Translations under genes and position numbers: made by a program
The notes under the pieces: model-generated
The model's database searches: none
What the model was told of the DNA's origin: nothing
The model's input: only the letters and a program-made list of their open reading frames with translations
From: Martinezella lusitana
GTDB lineage: Bacteria; Pseudomonadota; Alphaproteobacteria; Rhizobiales; Rhizobiaceae
NCBI RefSeq assembly: GCF_014207095.1
Contig: NZ_JACHBG010000014.1
Span: 86,806-150,805 of the forward strand
Length of the DNA: 64,000 nt
Direction: 5' to 3'
Shown here: positions 53,024 to 61,084 of the stretch, piece after piece
Numbering within the stretch: position 1 is the stretch's first letter
Layout of the letters: each line of letters begins with the position of its first letter

Positions 53024-53797
53024 ATGGCTGAAGCCCAACCCAAAAAACTGACCATCTCCGAGACGGAAGTCGCGGTCGACATCGTCAACATGAACAAGTG
53101 GTACGGCGACTTTCATGTGTTGCGCGACATCAACCTGAAGGTCATGCGCGGAGAGCGCATCGTCATTGCTGGCCCTTCCGGTTCCGGCAAGTCGACGATG
53201 ATCCGCTGCATCAACCGTCTGGAAGAGCATCAGAAGGGTCAGATCATCGTCGATGGCACGGAACTGACGAATGATCTGAAGAAGATCGATGAAGTGCGCC
53301 GCGAAGTCGGCATGGTGTTCCAGCACTTCAATCTGTTTCCGCACCTGACCATCCTGGAAAACTGCACGCTGGCGCCGATCTGGGTGCGCAAGATGCCGAA
53401 GAAGCAGGCGGAAGAGATCGCCATGCACTTCCTAACCCGCGTCAAGATTCCGGAGCAGGCGAAGAAATATCCAGGCCAACTTTCCGGCGGTCAGCAGCAG
53501 CGTGTGGCGATCGCCCGCTCGCTCTGCATGAACCCGAAGATCATGCTGTTCGATGAGCCGACCTCGGCGCTCGACCCGGAAATGATCAAGGAAGTGCTCG
53601 ATACGATGGTCGGTCTTGCCGAGGAAGGCATGACCATGCTGTGCGTGACCCACGAAATGGGCTTTGCCCGTCAAGTCGCCAACCGCGTCATCTTCATGGA
53701 CCAGGGCCAGATCGTCGAACAGAACTCTCCGAAAGAATTCTTCGACAATCCGCAGCATGAGCGCACCAAGCTCTTCCTCAGCCAGATCCTGCACTAG
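53024..53797 (+). CDS. aapP: General L-amino acid ABC transporter ATP-binding protein AapP
   Basis: A 257-residue ATPase. Walker A is GPSGSGKSTM, the Q-loop lies in MVFQHFNLFPH, the signature is LSGGQQQRVAIARS and Walker B is IMLFDEPTSALD, followed by a switch His in THEMGFA. It energises AapQM. An in-frame upstream extension overlaps aapM and is not family-like, so ATG 53024 is used. Last gene of the operon, followed by a strong terminator. Confidence 0.97.
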   Translation: MAEAQPKKLTISETEVAVDIVNMNKWYGDFHVLRDINLKVMRGERIVIAGPSGSGKSTMIRCINRLEEHQKGQIIVDGTELTNDLKKIDEVRREVGMVFQHFNLFPHLTILENCTLAPIWVRKMPKKQAEEIAMHFLTRVKIPEQAKKYPGQLSGGQQQRVAIARSLCMNPKIMLFDEPTSALDPEMIKEVLDTMVGLAEEGMTMLCVTHEMGFARQVANRVIFMDQGQIVEQNSPKEFFDNPQHERTKLFLSQILH

Positions 53798-53821
53798 GCT
53801 GACAGCAACAATATCGTAGTG

Positions 53822-53856
53822 AAAACCCGCCGGCGGCACTGCAACCGGCGGGTTTT
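53822..53856. terminator. Terminator after aapP
   Basis: 12-bp hairpin (AAAACCCGCCGG / CCGGCGGGTTTT) with an 11-base loop and T-runs on both strands. It lies 25 bp after the aapP stop and just beyond the stop of the convergent Lrp-type gene, so it may serve both. Confidence 0.87.
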
Positions 53857-53881
53857 CGTATGGCACGACAGCCGAAGAAGT

Positions 53882-54349
53882 TCAACGCAAGGGCAGAGTG
53901 TAGGTCTGCTTGACAACCTGGCTCGGCACGTCCGTCTTGACGTTCTGGATGCCGTTCACCTTCGTCAGATGCGTGGACTGGAACTGCCTGTAGTCATCAA
54001 GATCGGAAACGGCGACGCGCAACAGCGCATCGCTTTCTCCCAGCATGATGTAGCACTCCATAACTTCAGGCAGCTTCCTCATCGCGGCGATGAAATGATC
54101 GATGGTCTCGGCATCCTGGGCCGTCAGCCAGACGCGAGCAAACAATGAAAGCGGCAAACCGGCTTTGACGGGATTTACTACGGCCACATAGCGATCGATG
54201 ACGCCGGCATCTTCAAGAAGCTTCACGCGCCGCAGACAAGGCGATGGCGAAAGCCCTACCTCCTTGGCGAGTTCCACATTTTGCATCCGCCCGTCCCGCT
54301 GCAGCGCGCGCAGGATGCGCTTGTCGATCTCGTCCAGTCTCATTGGCAT
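53882..54349 (-). CDS. Lrp/AsnC family transcriptional regulator
   Basis: A 155-residue regulator. The N-terminal winged helix (LDEIDKRILRALQRDGRM, ELAKEVGLSPSPCLRRVKLL) is followed by the RAM ligand-binding domain (about 70-150). It is divergent from a LysE-type exporter gene, a classic arrangement in which the Lrp protein senses an amino acid and controls its efflux. Ligand unknown. A methionine two codons later is an equally good start. Confidence 0.92.
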   Translation of the reverse strand: MPMRLDEIDKRILRALQRDGRMQNVELAKEVGLSPSPCLRRVKLLEDAGVIDRYVAVVNPVKAGLPLSLFARVWLTAQDAETIDHFIAAMRKLPEVMECYIMLGESDALLRVAVSDLDDYRQFQSTHLTKVNGIQNVKTDVPSQVVKQTYTLPLR

Positions 54350-54453
54350 CCTCTACCAAAATAGCTCAAGGATTGAATTGCAATGCCAATTATCCTCATG
54401 AAATTGGCATCTACGCAAGCCGATTGCGCCTGCTTGGCTCTAAGCTTTCATTT

Positions 54454-55065
54454 ATGGAAAACACCAATATCCTTCTTTTCGCGAGCACCGTCCTGCCACT
54501 CATTTGTACGCCGGGGCCCGATATGTTGTTCGTAGCATCTCAGGCAATGTCCGGCGGCGCTGGCGCCGGGCTGCGCTCGACGGCTGGAATCTGTACCGGC
54601 TACCTCGTCCATTCCACGCTTGCCGCGCTCGGGGTCGCCGCAATTATTGCCGCCTCGCCGGGCCTGTTCATGCTCCTGCGCTGGCTCGGTATCGCCTATC
54701 TTGCCTATCTCGCCGCTCGCCTGCTCATTTCCTCGATGAAGGCCGGTACATCAGCTCCGGCACGAGCGGTGGCCGCCGCGGATGCGCTCCGGCGCGGTTT
54801 TCTCACAGCCGTTCTCAATCCGAAGGGGATGATGATCTATTTCGCCATCCTGCCGCAGTTTATCAGCCACGCTGGAAACATAGCGTTGCAGGCAGCCCTG
54901 CTCTCTGCCGTTTTCATCGGGCTCTGCGGTGTGTTCTATGCCTGTCTCAGCCTCGTTCTCACATCATTCAGCTCCCGAACAGTCGTGAGCGACCGCCGCC
55001 GTCGCTGGATCGAAGGCATCGCCGGCGGTCTCCTGCTAATCGCTGCGGGGCGACTGGCGGCTTGA
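54454..55065 (+). CDS. LysE family amino-acid exporter
   Basis: A 203-residue membrane protein with about six helices and the LysE/RhtB pattern (PLICTPGPDMLFVASQAMSGG near the N-terminus, GFLTAVLNPKGMMIYFAILP in the middle). Members export basic or neutral amino acids. The ATG at 54454 is preferred; upstream in-frame sequence overlaps the regulator promoter. The divergent Lrp-type gene is its likely regulator. Confidence 0.9.
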   Translation: MENTNILLFASTVLPLICTPGPDMLFVASQAMSGGAGAGLRSTAGICTGYLVHSTLAALGVAAIIAASPGLFMLLRWLGIAYLAYLAARLLISSMKAGTSAPARAVAAADALRRGFLTAVLNPKGMMIYFAILPQFISHAGNIALQAALLSAVFIGLCGVFYACLSLVLTSFSSRTVVSDRRRRWIEGIAGGLLLIAAGRLAA

Positions 55066-55157
55066 ACGAGCGATGTAGCACTTCACGCAAAACGCGATAT
55101 ACTGCCCCGATAATCGCGAAATATGGGGCATTCACAAAGCGTTAGGGGAAGCGGGCT

Positions 55158-55319
55158 GTGAAGAGAAGCGACAGGATTATCGGCGGACTTGCTCTTCTGA
55201 GCGCCGCCATCATCGTCATCAAACTAAGCGGGTCGATGTTCGGCTACGATCTTTTCCAGATGGCGCTGGACGCGACGAGACCAGCAGCCGTGGGCGGCTG
55301 GCCAGCAGCGGCCCATTGA
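55158..55319 (+). CDS. Small single-helix membrane protein, 53 residues
   Basis: Starts at a GTG preceded by GGGGAAGCGGG. A basic N-terminus (VKRSDRIIGG) is followed by one hydrophobic helix (LALLSAAIIVIKLSG) and a short polar tail rich in Ala and Pro (ATRPAAVGGWPAAAH). Codon use is GC-rich like neighbouring real genes. No known family recognised. It lies downstream of the LysE exporter and just before the accessory island. Confidence 0.6.
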   Translation: MKRSDRIIGGLALLSAAIIVIKLSGSMFGYDLFQMALDATRPAAVGGWPAAAH

Positions 55320-55732
55320 GGCCGCAGCCGGTTTGCGCATCCCCGGCGGATATCCCCGGTGCCGCAATCACGCAGCTGCACAATATGAGATATAGAAATA
55401 TATCGCTTCACAACGGAGCGGAGCCATTTCCATTGATTTCGCTACAAAAATGACTTCCAGTTTTTGGCGAACGGAATGCGCTTCGCAACGCCGTGGAATA
55501 TTCAACTTCAGCTTCATAGCTGCCCGGAATACAAAACTCTATCCATGGTTTATAGGAACCATGTGTTGGCAGAAATTCCTTTTGAGAAGGTCAGCGAACT
55601 GGCGGAGGAGGCTGGTCGCGAGCAATGGCAGCGTTTTCTTGTCGACGGAAATGTGCCGCTACTCAGCGAATGCCTCACGGTTCAGCGAGCCTGGATATTT
55701 TTCAAAAATCCTGAGTTTCGGATAGCCGGTCA
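55320..55732. other. Gap at the left edge of the island
   Basis: 413 bp between the 53-residue gene and the convergent GT-C-like gene. It contains a protein-like but uncertain reading frame (55464-55856) that runs into the opposite-strand gene, listed separately. No other signal found. Confidence 0.5.
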
Positions 55733-55856
55733 TCATTTTGGTCGGATGAAAAACACGGGCATATTGGATTCGGGGAACTCTTCGACCACTTCAAGACCTT
55801 CTGGAACCGGAGATTGGCGAAGGAAAGCTAGATACCGACCGTGGCTAGCTGTTTGA
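55464..55856 (+). pseudogene. Possible gene remnant at island edge
   Basis: A plus-strand frame beginning at a TTG whose first 100 residues look protein-like (amphipathic stretch EIPFEKVSELAEEAGREQWQ, later FFKNPEFRIAGHHFG). It lacks a good start and ribosome site, and it overlaps the 3' end of the opposite GT-C-like gene, where it turns low-quality. It may be the truncated tail of a gene cut by island insertion, or a chance frame. No family recognised. Confidence 0.3.
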
Positions 55857-57553
55857 ACGGCGACAGCCGCGAAGCCTCGGTCCGCCAAACTTTGCCATAC
55901 GTTTGGTGGCAGCAGCTTCATATTTTGATATTCATCATCCGTGTTGAGGCGACCCAGCAGATCCGCGCTGAGCCAATAGGTGTAGAAGCCCAACACGAAC
56001 AATCGTTTCTGCGGGGGTATTTCAGCGTTCAGTTTGTCAAATATTGAGCAGTAGTCAGAGATGGATAGTCCACACTTTGGCTGACCGTTCGTCACGTAAT
56101 AATACAGGTTCGACGGCTTCGCGCTCCAAACTCCCGCCGGGGGCTTTGACACCGATGTCAGGACGACCGCTCCAGCCAAGACCCCGAACAGCCCGAGGAC
56201 AGCCCGACTTCGCCCCGACCATCTCATATAGCGCTCTACCCCGATGCAGGGGAGCGGCATAAGCAGCACAAGATTCGGAAGGAAATATCTTGGTGCAAAA
56301 ATCGAGGGCTTTACCAACAACCAACACACCAAGCCAAATAGCGCGCAAAGACTTACCTGGACCGCAGGCGTCTTCAGTGCCCCGGGCCGCAAACAGGCGA
56401 ACCCGATGAATGGCAAGCACATCAGCCAAATCAACGAGAGCGAGCCACCCATCAGCGGATACTGTCCGAACACCAAAGAAAAGGGAAATGTGCTAACAAT
56501 CCAAGCTGTGTCGATTGATGAGAACCACTGCGCTTGATCGGCCCAATTCTTTTTCATGCCAAGAAAGGGAGCCGCGGCATTTCCAAACAGCACCCAGTTT
56601 TTGATCAGGTGCGGCAGAAGGCCGATTCCAAATCCCAAGCCAGCAACCAGCAACTCAGTAGCGAATTGCGCTAGACGCCTTCCTCTAACGAAACCGTATG
56701 GAGTGAAATATGCGAGCGCGAACACCGTCGGGAGCATGCAGATTATGAACGAGAACTTGCTGTATGCCATAACTCCGGCCATGATCCCGAGAAACAGCAC
56801 TCCCCTTTCGCGAAGGGTTGCAATTGGCCATCTTAGAATCAAGCCTATGACAATCAGGGCGCTTAATGTCGCGAACAACTCCGTTTTGCCGTCCGAAAGG
56901 TAGTCCGTAACCGTTGTCGAAGTTACCAGCGCCGCTGCAACGATAAGCTTTGCGAAGCGCTGCCCACCTAACCTTCCCGTTATTTCCGTCGAAACGAATA
57001 TTATGCCAAGCCCCGCACCCCATGCGAACAACTTCGCGGCACCCGGCGTTGCGATTACCATGAGGGCTGCAAAGTGCAGTTCCCCTGACAGCCCAACTGC
57101 CGAGAAGTCATGGTAGGTGAAACCCATCGCTGAGAGACGCCCGGTTTCCGCAATGATCTTCGGATACGTCATGTAGAACGCATCAGCATCACCAAACGGC
57201 GGGCGGTAGAATGCCAGGACGCCGTACCACAGCATCACCCCGCAAATGACCGCAACGGAACCCCAGAAGGGGATCGATCTCGGATCAAACTTTCCCTCGA
57301 AGGACAGCCGCGAACGTCTTTGGTCGACAACGGCATACAACCCAAGCGGCAAAATTGTCGCCCAAACAATTACGGGGGTGAGCATTCCAACTAAAGCTAA
57401 CGGGATCCACCAGGTTGACAAGATGGTAGACCCCACCCCGAACCGTAAGCAGACACTGCCACTATCATGCTTATCTAGAAAGAAGCGAATGCAGAGCGCT
57501 CCCGCCCCCAGACACGCGAGCGCATAAACGGCAGTGATGAAAACAGCTGTCAT
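55733..57553 (-). CDS. GT-C-like multi-pass membrane protein (putative polyprenyl-phosphate-sugar transferase)
   Basis: 606 residues with more than ten hydrophobic helices and a soluble C-terminal tail (about 520-606). An extracytoplasmic loop after helix 3 has acidic residues in FYRPPFGDADAFYMTYPKI, consistent with the Asp-containing active-site loop of GT-C enzymes. No specific family was recognised, so the call rests on topology and context. Its ATG overlaps the stop of the upstream 51-residue gene (ATGA). Last gene of the island operon. Confidence 0.65.
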   Translation of the reverse strand: MTAVFITAVYALACLGAGALCIRFFLDKHDSGSVCLRFGVGSTILSTWWIPLALVGMLTPVIVWATILPLGLYAVVDQRRSRLSFEGKFDPRSIPFWGSVAVICGVMLWYGVLAFYRPPFGDADAFYMTYPKIIAETGRLSAMGFTYHDFSAVGLSGELHFAALMVIATPGAAKLFAWGAGLGIIFVSTEITGRLGGQRFAKLIVAAALVTSTTVTDYLSDGKTELFATLSALIVIGLILRWPIATLRERGVLFLGIMAGVMAYSKFSFIICMLPTVFALAYFTPYGFVRGRRLAQFATELLVAGLGFGIGLLPHLIKNWVLFGNAAAPFLGMKKNWADQAQWFSSIDTAWIVSTFPFSLVFGQYPLMGGSLSLIWLMCLPFIGFACLRPGALKTPAVQVSLCALFGLVCWLLVKPSIFAPRYFLPNLVLLMPLPCIGVERYMRWSGRSRAVLGLFGVLAGAVVLTSVSKPPAGVWSAKPSNLYYYVTNGQPKCGLSISDYCSIFDKLNAEIPPQKRLFVLGFYTYWLSADLLGRLNTDDEYQNMKLLPPNVWQSLADRGFAAVAVQTASHGRYLAFLRQSPVPEGLEVVEEFPESNMPVFFIRPK

Positions 57554-57705
57554 ATCACGTCCTCACTCGGCAGTATCTGGCGAGTGAAAAGTGGCTGAAG
57601 GATAGTCGGGAATTCATAATCAATGACAAAGAAAACCGCGCAAGCGACTAACCACAAGACCAACAAGATCGTTGAAATATCAAAGCCAGAAAAACGACTA
57701 GGCAT
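57550..57705 (-). CDS. Unannotated 51-residue membrane protein in the island operon
   Basis: Starts MPSRFSGFDIST and holds one hydrophobic helix (ILLVLWLVACAVFFVI), then ends FTRQILPSEDVI. Its ATG overlaps the DUF2304 stop (ATGCCTAG) and its TGA overlaps the next ATG (ATGA), so both ends are locked into the operon. That coupling is strong evidence of translation. It could be a subunit or chaperone of the GT2/DUF2304/GT-C machinery. No known family recognised. Confidence 0.75.
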   Translation of the reverse strand: MPSRFSGFDISTILLVLWLVACAVFFVIDYEFPTILQPLFTRQILPSEDVI

Positions 57706-58075
57706 TGCTCTCCTGGCTGCTCGAACGTTCGATGCGTTCTACACGCTCCTTCAGCAGCGCATGTTCTTGCGTCAAGTTTTTGAGTTTGTTCGTTAAAAGC
57801 GAAATGCGCGTCAGGCTTTCGAGCATCAAGAATATGACCCAAAGGGCGCCTAACAAGATAAGGCTGTAGGGCGCGCCCTCGTCCCCTAACACCGTCCTCG
57901 TGAACGAACGAAGGCTGCCGATACCCATCACCAGCATCAGCAGAAGTTCCGTGGCAATCCAGGTGACGGCCAAATGCGCAGAGATTCGTCCGGACCGGAC
58001 CAAATGGATCGTATAGGCGAACACAAGGAGAAGAAGCGCAAAGCCGAGGATTGCAGGGCTGGTATGACTGCTCAT
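57698..58075 (-). CDS. DUF2304 domain-containing membrane protein
   Basis: 125 residues. Three hydrophobic helices (about 8-27, 33-55, 68-90) precede a C-terminal coiled coil (LTNKLKNLTQEHALLKERVERI). DUF2304 proteins usually neighbour DPM-type GT2 glycosyltransferases and are thought to act with them at the membrane. Its ATG overlaps the GT2 stop by 4 bp. Confidence 0.82.
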   Translation of the reverse strand: MSSHTSPAILGFALLLLVFAYTIHLVRSGRISAHLAVTWIATELLLMLVMGIGSLRSFTRTVLGDEGAPYSLILLGALWVIFLMLESLTRISLLTNKLKNLTQEHALLKERVERIERSSSQESNA

Positions 58076-58794
58076 TTAGCTTTACCCGCAAAGATGATGC
58101 CTACAAATCCGACGACCACCCTCAACGGGTAGAGGGCAGATCTGGTAAGATTGAACAACGAACTTCCATGAATCCGCCCAAGCATTTTTATCGGCACCTC
58201 CTGTATACGAAATCCGTTGCGGTGCAGCACTAACAGAGCTTCAGCTTCAGGATGGTCAACGGGATACGATTGCGAAAAAAACTCAAAAGCGGACCGATTG
58301 AGAGCCCGGAATCCTGATGTCGTATCATGAACCCTTAGCCCGGTTGCAAACTCGAGAATAGCTGTCGAAAAACGCATTCCTACTCGTCGCGCCATTGGAG
58401 TACGGTAGTCTCGATCCGGCGCCTCGGGCATGTAGCGCGAGCCAATGACACAGTCAGCCCTACCGTCAACCAATGGCGCTATAACCGTATCAATCCAAGC
58501 AGGATCGTGCTGACCATCCCCGTCTATCTGCACCGCAATGTCGAAGTCGTTCGCGACAGCGTATTTGAAACCGGTCTGGACCGCTCCTCCAATGCCGAGG
58601 TTTGCGGGAAGGTCCAACACCGCCACCCCCATGCTCCGCGCGCAATCAACTGTCGCGTCACTCGAACAGTCGTTCACAACAACTATTGTCCTGCCTAGCT
58701 TGAGCAAACGTTCAAGAAGCGAAGGCAAGTTCTTCTCTTCGTTGAAGGCCGGTACGATAATCAGGACTTTCGGCGCCGCCAAGACGTTATTCAT
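58072..58794 (-). CDS. Family 2 glycosyltransferase, DPM1-like
   Basis: A 240-residue GT2. The N-terminal nucleotide-binding part PKVLIIVPAFNEEKNLPSLL is followed by VVNDCSSDAT and the metal-binding motif QIDGDGQHDP. The acceptor/catalytic region is VIGSRYMPEAP. Such enzymes load a sugar on polyprenyl phosphate at the cytoplasmic face. The C-terminal hydrophobic stretch may contact the membrane. It starts 3 bp after the acyltransferase gene and overlaps DUF2304. Confidence 0.9.
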   Translation of the reverse strand: MNNVLAAPKVLIIVPAFNEEKNLPSLLERLLKLGRTIVVVNDCSSDATVDCARSMGVAVLDLPANLGIGGAVQTGFKYAVANDFDIAVQIDGDGQHDPAWIDTVIAPLVDGRADCVIGSRYMPEAPDRDYRTPMARRVGMRFSTAILEFATGLRVHDTTSGFRALNRSAFEFFSQSYPVDHPEAEALLVLHRNGFRIQEVPIKMLGRIHGSSLFNLTRSALYPLRVVVGFVGIIFAGKAK

Positions 58795-58796
58795 TG

Positions 58797-59330
58797 CTAC
58801 TTTGAGCCTGCGTTCGATGTGTTGGTCTTTTCTTTCAGATGCCTAACATCGCCGATTTGACGCGCTGGACTCCCGCCGACAATTGCATAAGGGGGGACGT
58901 CTTTAGTTACAACCGCGCCGGCACCGACAATCGCACATTTTCCAACGGTAACTGACGGTAACACAACCGCATTCACGCCAATGTAGCACCCTTCATCGAG
59001 TGTGACGTTGCCTAAGATGTATTCCACACCGGTGATTGCCTGGGTAGGCCTCGTGAAGGTGGTGTGAGCGATAATCTTCGCCCCGCGAGTGATGTAGACG
59101 TGATTGCGTATGAGCACATTCTCGGGGAACGTGCTGTCGATCAGCACGTTTGGCGCGATGTACACCGTCTTGTGATCGTCAAATTTGACCCCTCGCCACT
59201 TATGAATGCGAGCCGCCAGCGACGGTGGAAAGATCGTTACATACGCGAGGTAACTGAGAAGACCCTTCAGAATGAAGGAACCGCTCTTAAAATACTTGGC
59301 GATCGGTTCTCCGCCAATCTCCTCCGTCAT
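58797..59330 (-). CDS. Hexapeptide-repeat acyltransferase (WbbJ-like)
   Basis: A 177-residue O- or N-acyltransferase of the left-handed beta-helix class. The catalytic-type segment is IAHTTFTRPTQAITGVEYIL and the C-terminal coil GKCAIVGAGAVVTKDVPPYA with IVGGSPARQIGDV. Most such enzymes O-acetylate sugars of surface glycans. It lies in the island operon between a GNAT gene and the GT2 gene. Confidence 0.85.
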   Translation of the reverse strand: MTEEIGGEPIAKYFKSGSFILKGLLSYLAYVTIFPPSLAARIHKWRGVKFDDHKTVYIAPNVLIDSTFPENVLIRNHVYITRGAKIIAHTTFTRPTQAITGVEYILGNVTLDEGCYIGVNAVVLPSVTVGKCAIVGAGAVVTKDVPPYAIVGGSPARQIGDVRHLKEKTNTSNAGSK

Positions 59331-59353
59331 ACCTGTGATCCCCGCCCACGATT

Positions 59354-59803
59354 CTAGTTCGACAAAATCAGCGTATGCAGCAAGTCTACTTCTTCAGAAT
59401 TTTGGAAGCCGTGCTTTTGAAAGACCTTGAGGCTGCTCACATTGGAATCTTTCACCTTTGCATAAACAATAGGTTCGCGGCACGAGCCACGTAGATGCCG
59501 GAGTGCCAGGCCGAGTAGCTGTGAGCCCATTCCCTTCGAGCGCGATTCAGGCGCTACAGAAATACTTACCAGAAACTCGTTCTGGCCGGCGAGTGGGTCA
59601 AATCGAACCCAACCTATAGCCTTTCCGCCCGCTGTGCCAACAAGGGCAATTCTTCGCTGATCGTTTAGGAGCCGCGCGAACCATTTTTCATGTTGCTCCG
59701 CATCAACAATCTCAGAATCCAACGACATTGCTCTGGTAACGGCGTCGTTGCGCCATCGGAGGATTTCTTCACTATCCTGAGCCTCGACAAGGCGAATATC
59801 CAT
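59354..59803 (-). CDS. GNAT family N-acetyltransferase (sugar-amine type)
   Basis: A 149-residue GNAT. The N-terminal part has ILRWRNDAVTRAMSLDSE, a pattern seen in PseH/RimJ-type sugar-amine acetyltransferases. The acetyl-CoA motif A is SVAPESRSKGMGSQLLGLAL, and NVSSLKVFQKHGFQ is the C-terminal motif. It starts 1-2 bases after the aminotransferase stop (ATG 59803); a start 10 codons upstream is possible. Probable role: N-acetylation of the amino sugar made by the upstream aminotransferase. Confidence 0.8.
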   Translation of the reverse strand: MDIRLVEAQDSEEILRWRNDAVTRAMSLDSEIVDAEQHEKWFARLLNDQRRIALVGTAGGKAIGWVRFDPLAGQNEFLVSISVAPESRSKGMGSQLLGLALRHLRGSCREPIVYAKVKDSNVSSLKVFQKHGFQNSEEVDLLHTLILSN

Positions 59804-59804
59804 A

Positions 59805-61040
59805 TCAGGGATTTGTTCGCGATCGGTAGGCATTGGATACTTTCTTCACGGCAGCGACGACGTCATCAACGTCTTGGTCCGTCATCGCGGGAAAAATTGG
59901 AAGGCTGATCATTCTTTCGTATTCAGCTTCAGCAACTGGCCAATCGCCAGGGCGATAACCTAGAGAGTGATAGTAGCTCATCCATGGGATAGGAATATAG
60001 TGAACATTTACACCGATGTTCTCGGCTCGGAGCGCGGCAAAAAACTCTTTCCTTCCGACGGTGAGCCTATCCAGATTCAGTCTGACAACATAAAGGTGCC
60101 AGGCTGATTCACAACCGCTCTGCTCTGTAGGGACGTCAATTGTGTCAAGGTCGCTGAGAGCCTTTGCGTAAGCGGCCGCGATTTCTCTCCTGCGCTTCAA
60201 CCAACCTGGAAGCTTCTGCATTTGGGCGGTGCCCAACGCGCAGTTTATGTCCGGGATCCTGTAATTGAAGCCAAGCGTTACAACATCGTACTGCCAGGTT
60301 TGACCATGGTTCCTCTTGTGAAAATCAAGGTCGATCCCATGATGTCGGAAGGAGCGGAGCCGCTTGTCTATCTCAATATCATCGCTCAAGACCATCCCAC
60401 CTTCGCCAGTGGTTATGTGCTTGACGGGATGAAAGCTCAATGCTGTGAGATCCTGCAGCACCCCTACGTTTCGACCCTTATAGGTCGCGCCAAGAGAATG
60501 GGCGGCATCAGAGACAACCGTTAAGCTATGCTGCTTCGCAATCGCGCGAATTGCGTCGTGGTCACAGGGATGGCCTGCGAAGTCTACGGCAACGATAGCC
60601 CTGGTTCTCGGGGTGATTTTCTTTTGGATTTCCTCTGGGCTGATATTCAGAGCTTCTTTTTGAAGGTCAGCGAACACCGGCTTCGCGCCCATGTAGAGCA
60701 CGCAATTTGAGGTCGCCACAAACGAAATCGCCGGCACAATTACCTCATCACCTGGTGCAATATCTACAGAATGCAACGCCGCGTGAAGCGCAGCCGTTCC
60801 CGTCGAAACCGCTACGCCATGTTTAGCACCGGTGAAGTCTGTGATAGCGTCTTCGAACGCCTTGACGTGCGGCCCAGTGGTCAGCCAGTCGCCCCTGAGA
60901 ACAGAGTCGACAGCTTTCCTGTCCTCGTCATCTATTAGCTGTTTTCCATATGGCAACAATGTTCTGCGAACTGGAACGCCACCCTCAATTGCAAGCTGGT
61001 TCTCAAGTTGGGATTTATTAGACGTGTCCATTTGCTTCAT
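59805..61040 (-). CDS. DegT/DnrJ/EryC1/StrS aminotransferase (PseC-like)
   Basis: A PLP aminotransferase of 411 residues from ATG 61040 (a start three codons later is equally possible). The first recognisable block is GKQLIDDEDRKAVDSVLRG, the PLP pocket includes VSTGTAALHAAL and DAAHSLGA, and the Schiff-base lysine is Lys207 (SFHPVKHITTGEGG). The family converts UDP-4-keto-6-deoxy sugars to 4-amino sugars. The 4,6-dehydratase substrate supplier is not in this window. Confidence 0.9.
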   Translation of the reverse strand: MKQMDTSNKSQLENQLAIEGGVPVRRTLLPYGKQLIDDEDRKAVDSVLRGDWLTTGPHVKAFEDAITDFTGAKHGVAVSTGTAALHAALHSVDIAPGDEVIVPAISFVATSNCVLYMGAKPVFADLQKEALNISPEEIQKKITPRTRAIVAVDFAGHPCDHDAIRAIAKQHSLTVVSDAAHSLGATYKGRNVGVLQDLTALSFHPVKHITTGEGGMVLSDDIEIDKRLRSFRHHGIDLDFHKRNHGQTWQYDVVTLGFNYRIPDINCALGTAQMQKLPGWLKRRREIAAAYAKALSDLDTIDVPTEQSGCESAWHLYVVRLNLDRLTVGRKEFFAALRAENIGVNVHYIPIPWMSYYHSLGYRPGDWPVAEAEYERMISLPIFPAMTDQDVDDVVAAVKKVSNAYRSRTNP

Positions 61041-61084
61041 CGCGATGGCCGTTACGGGATTGATTGTTTCAAGCTTATCGAGGG

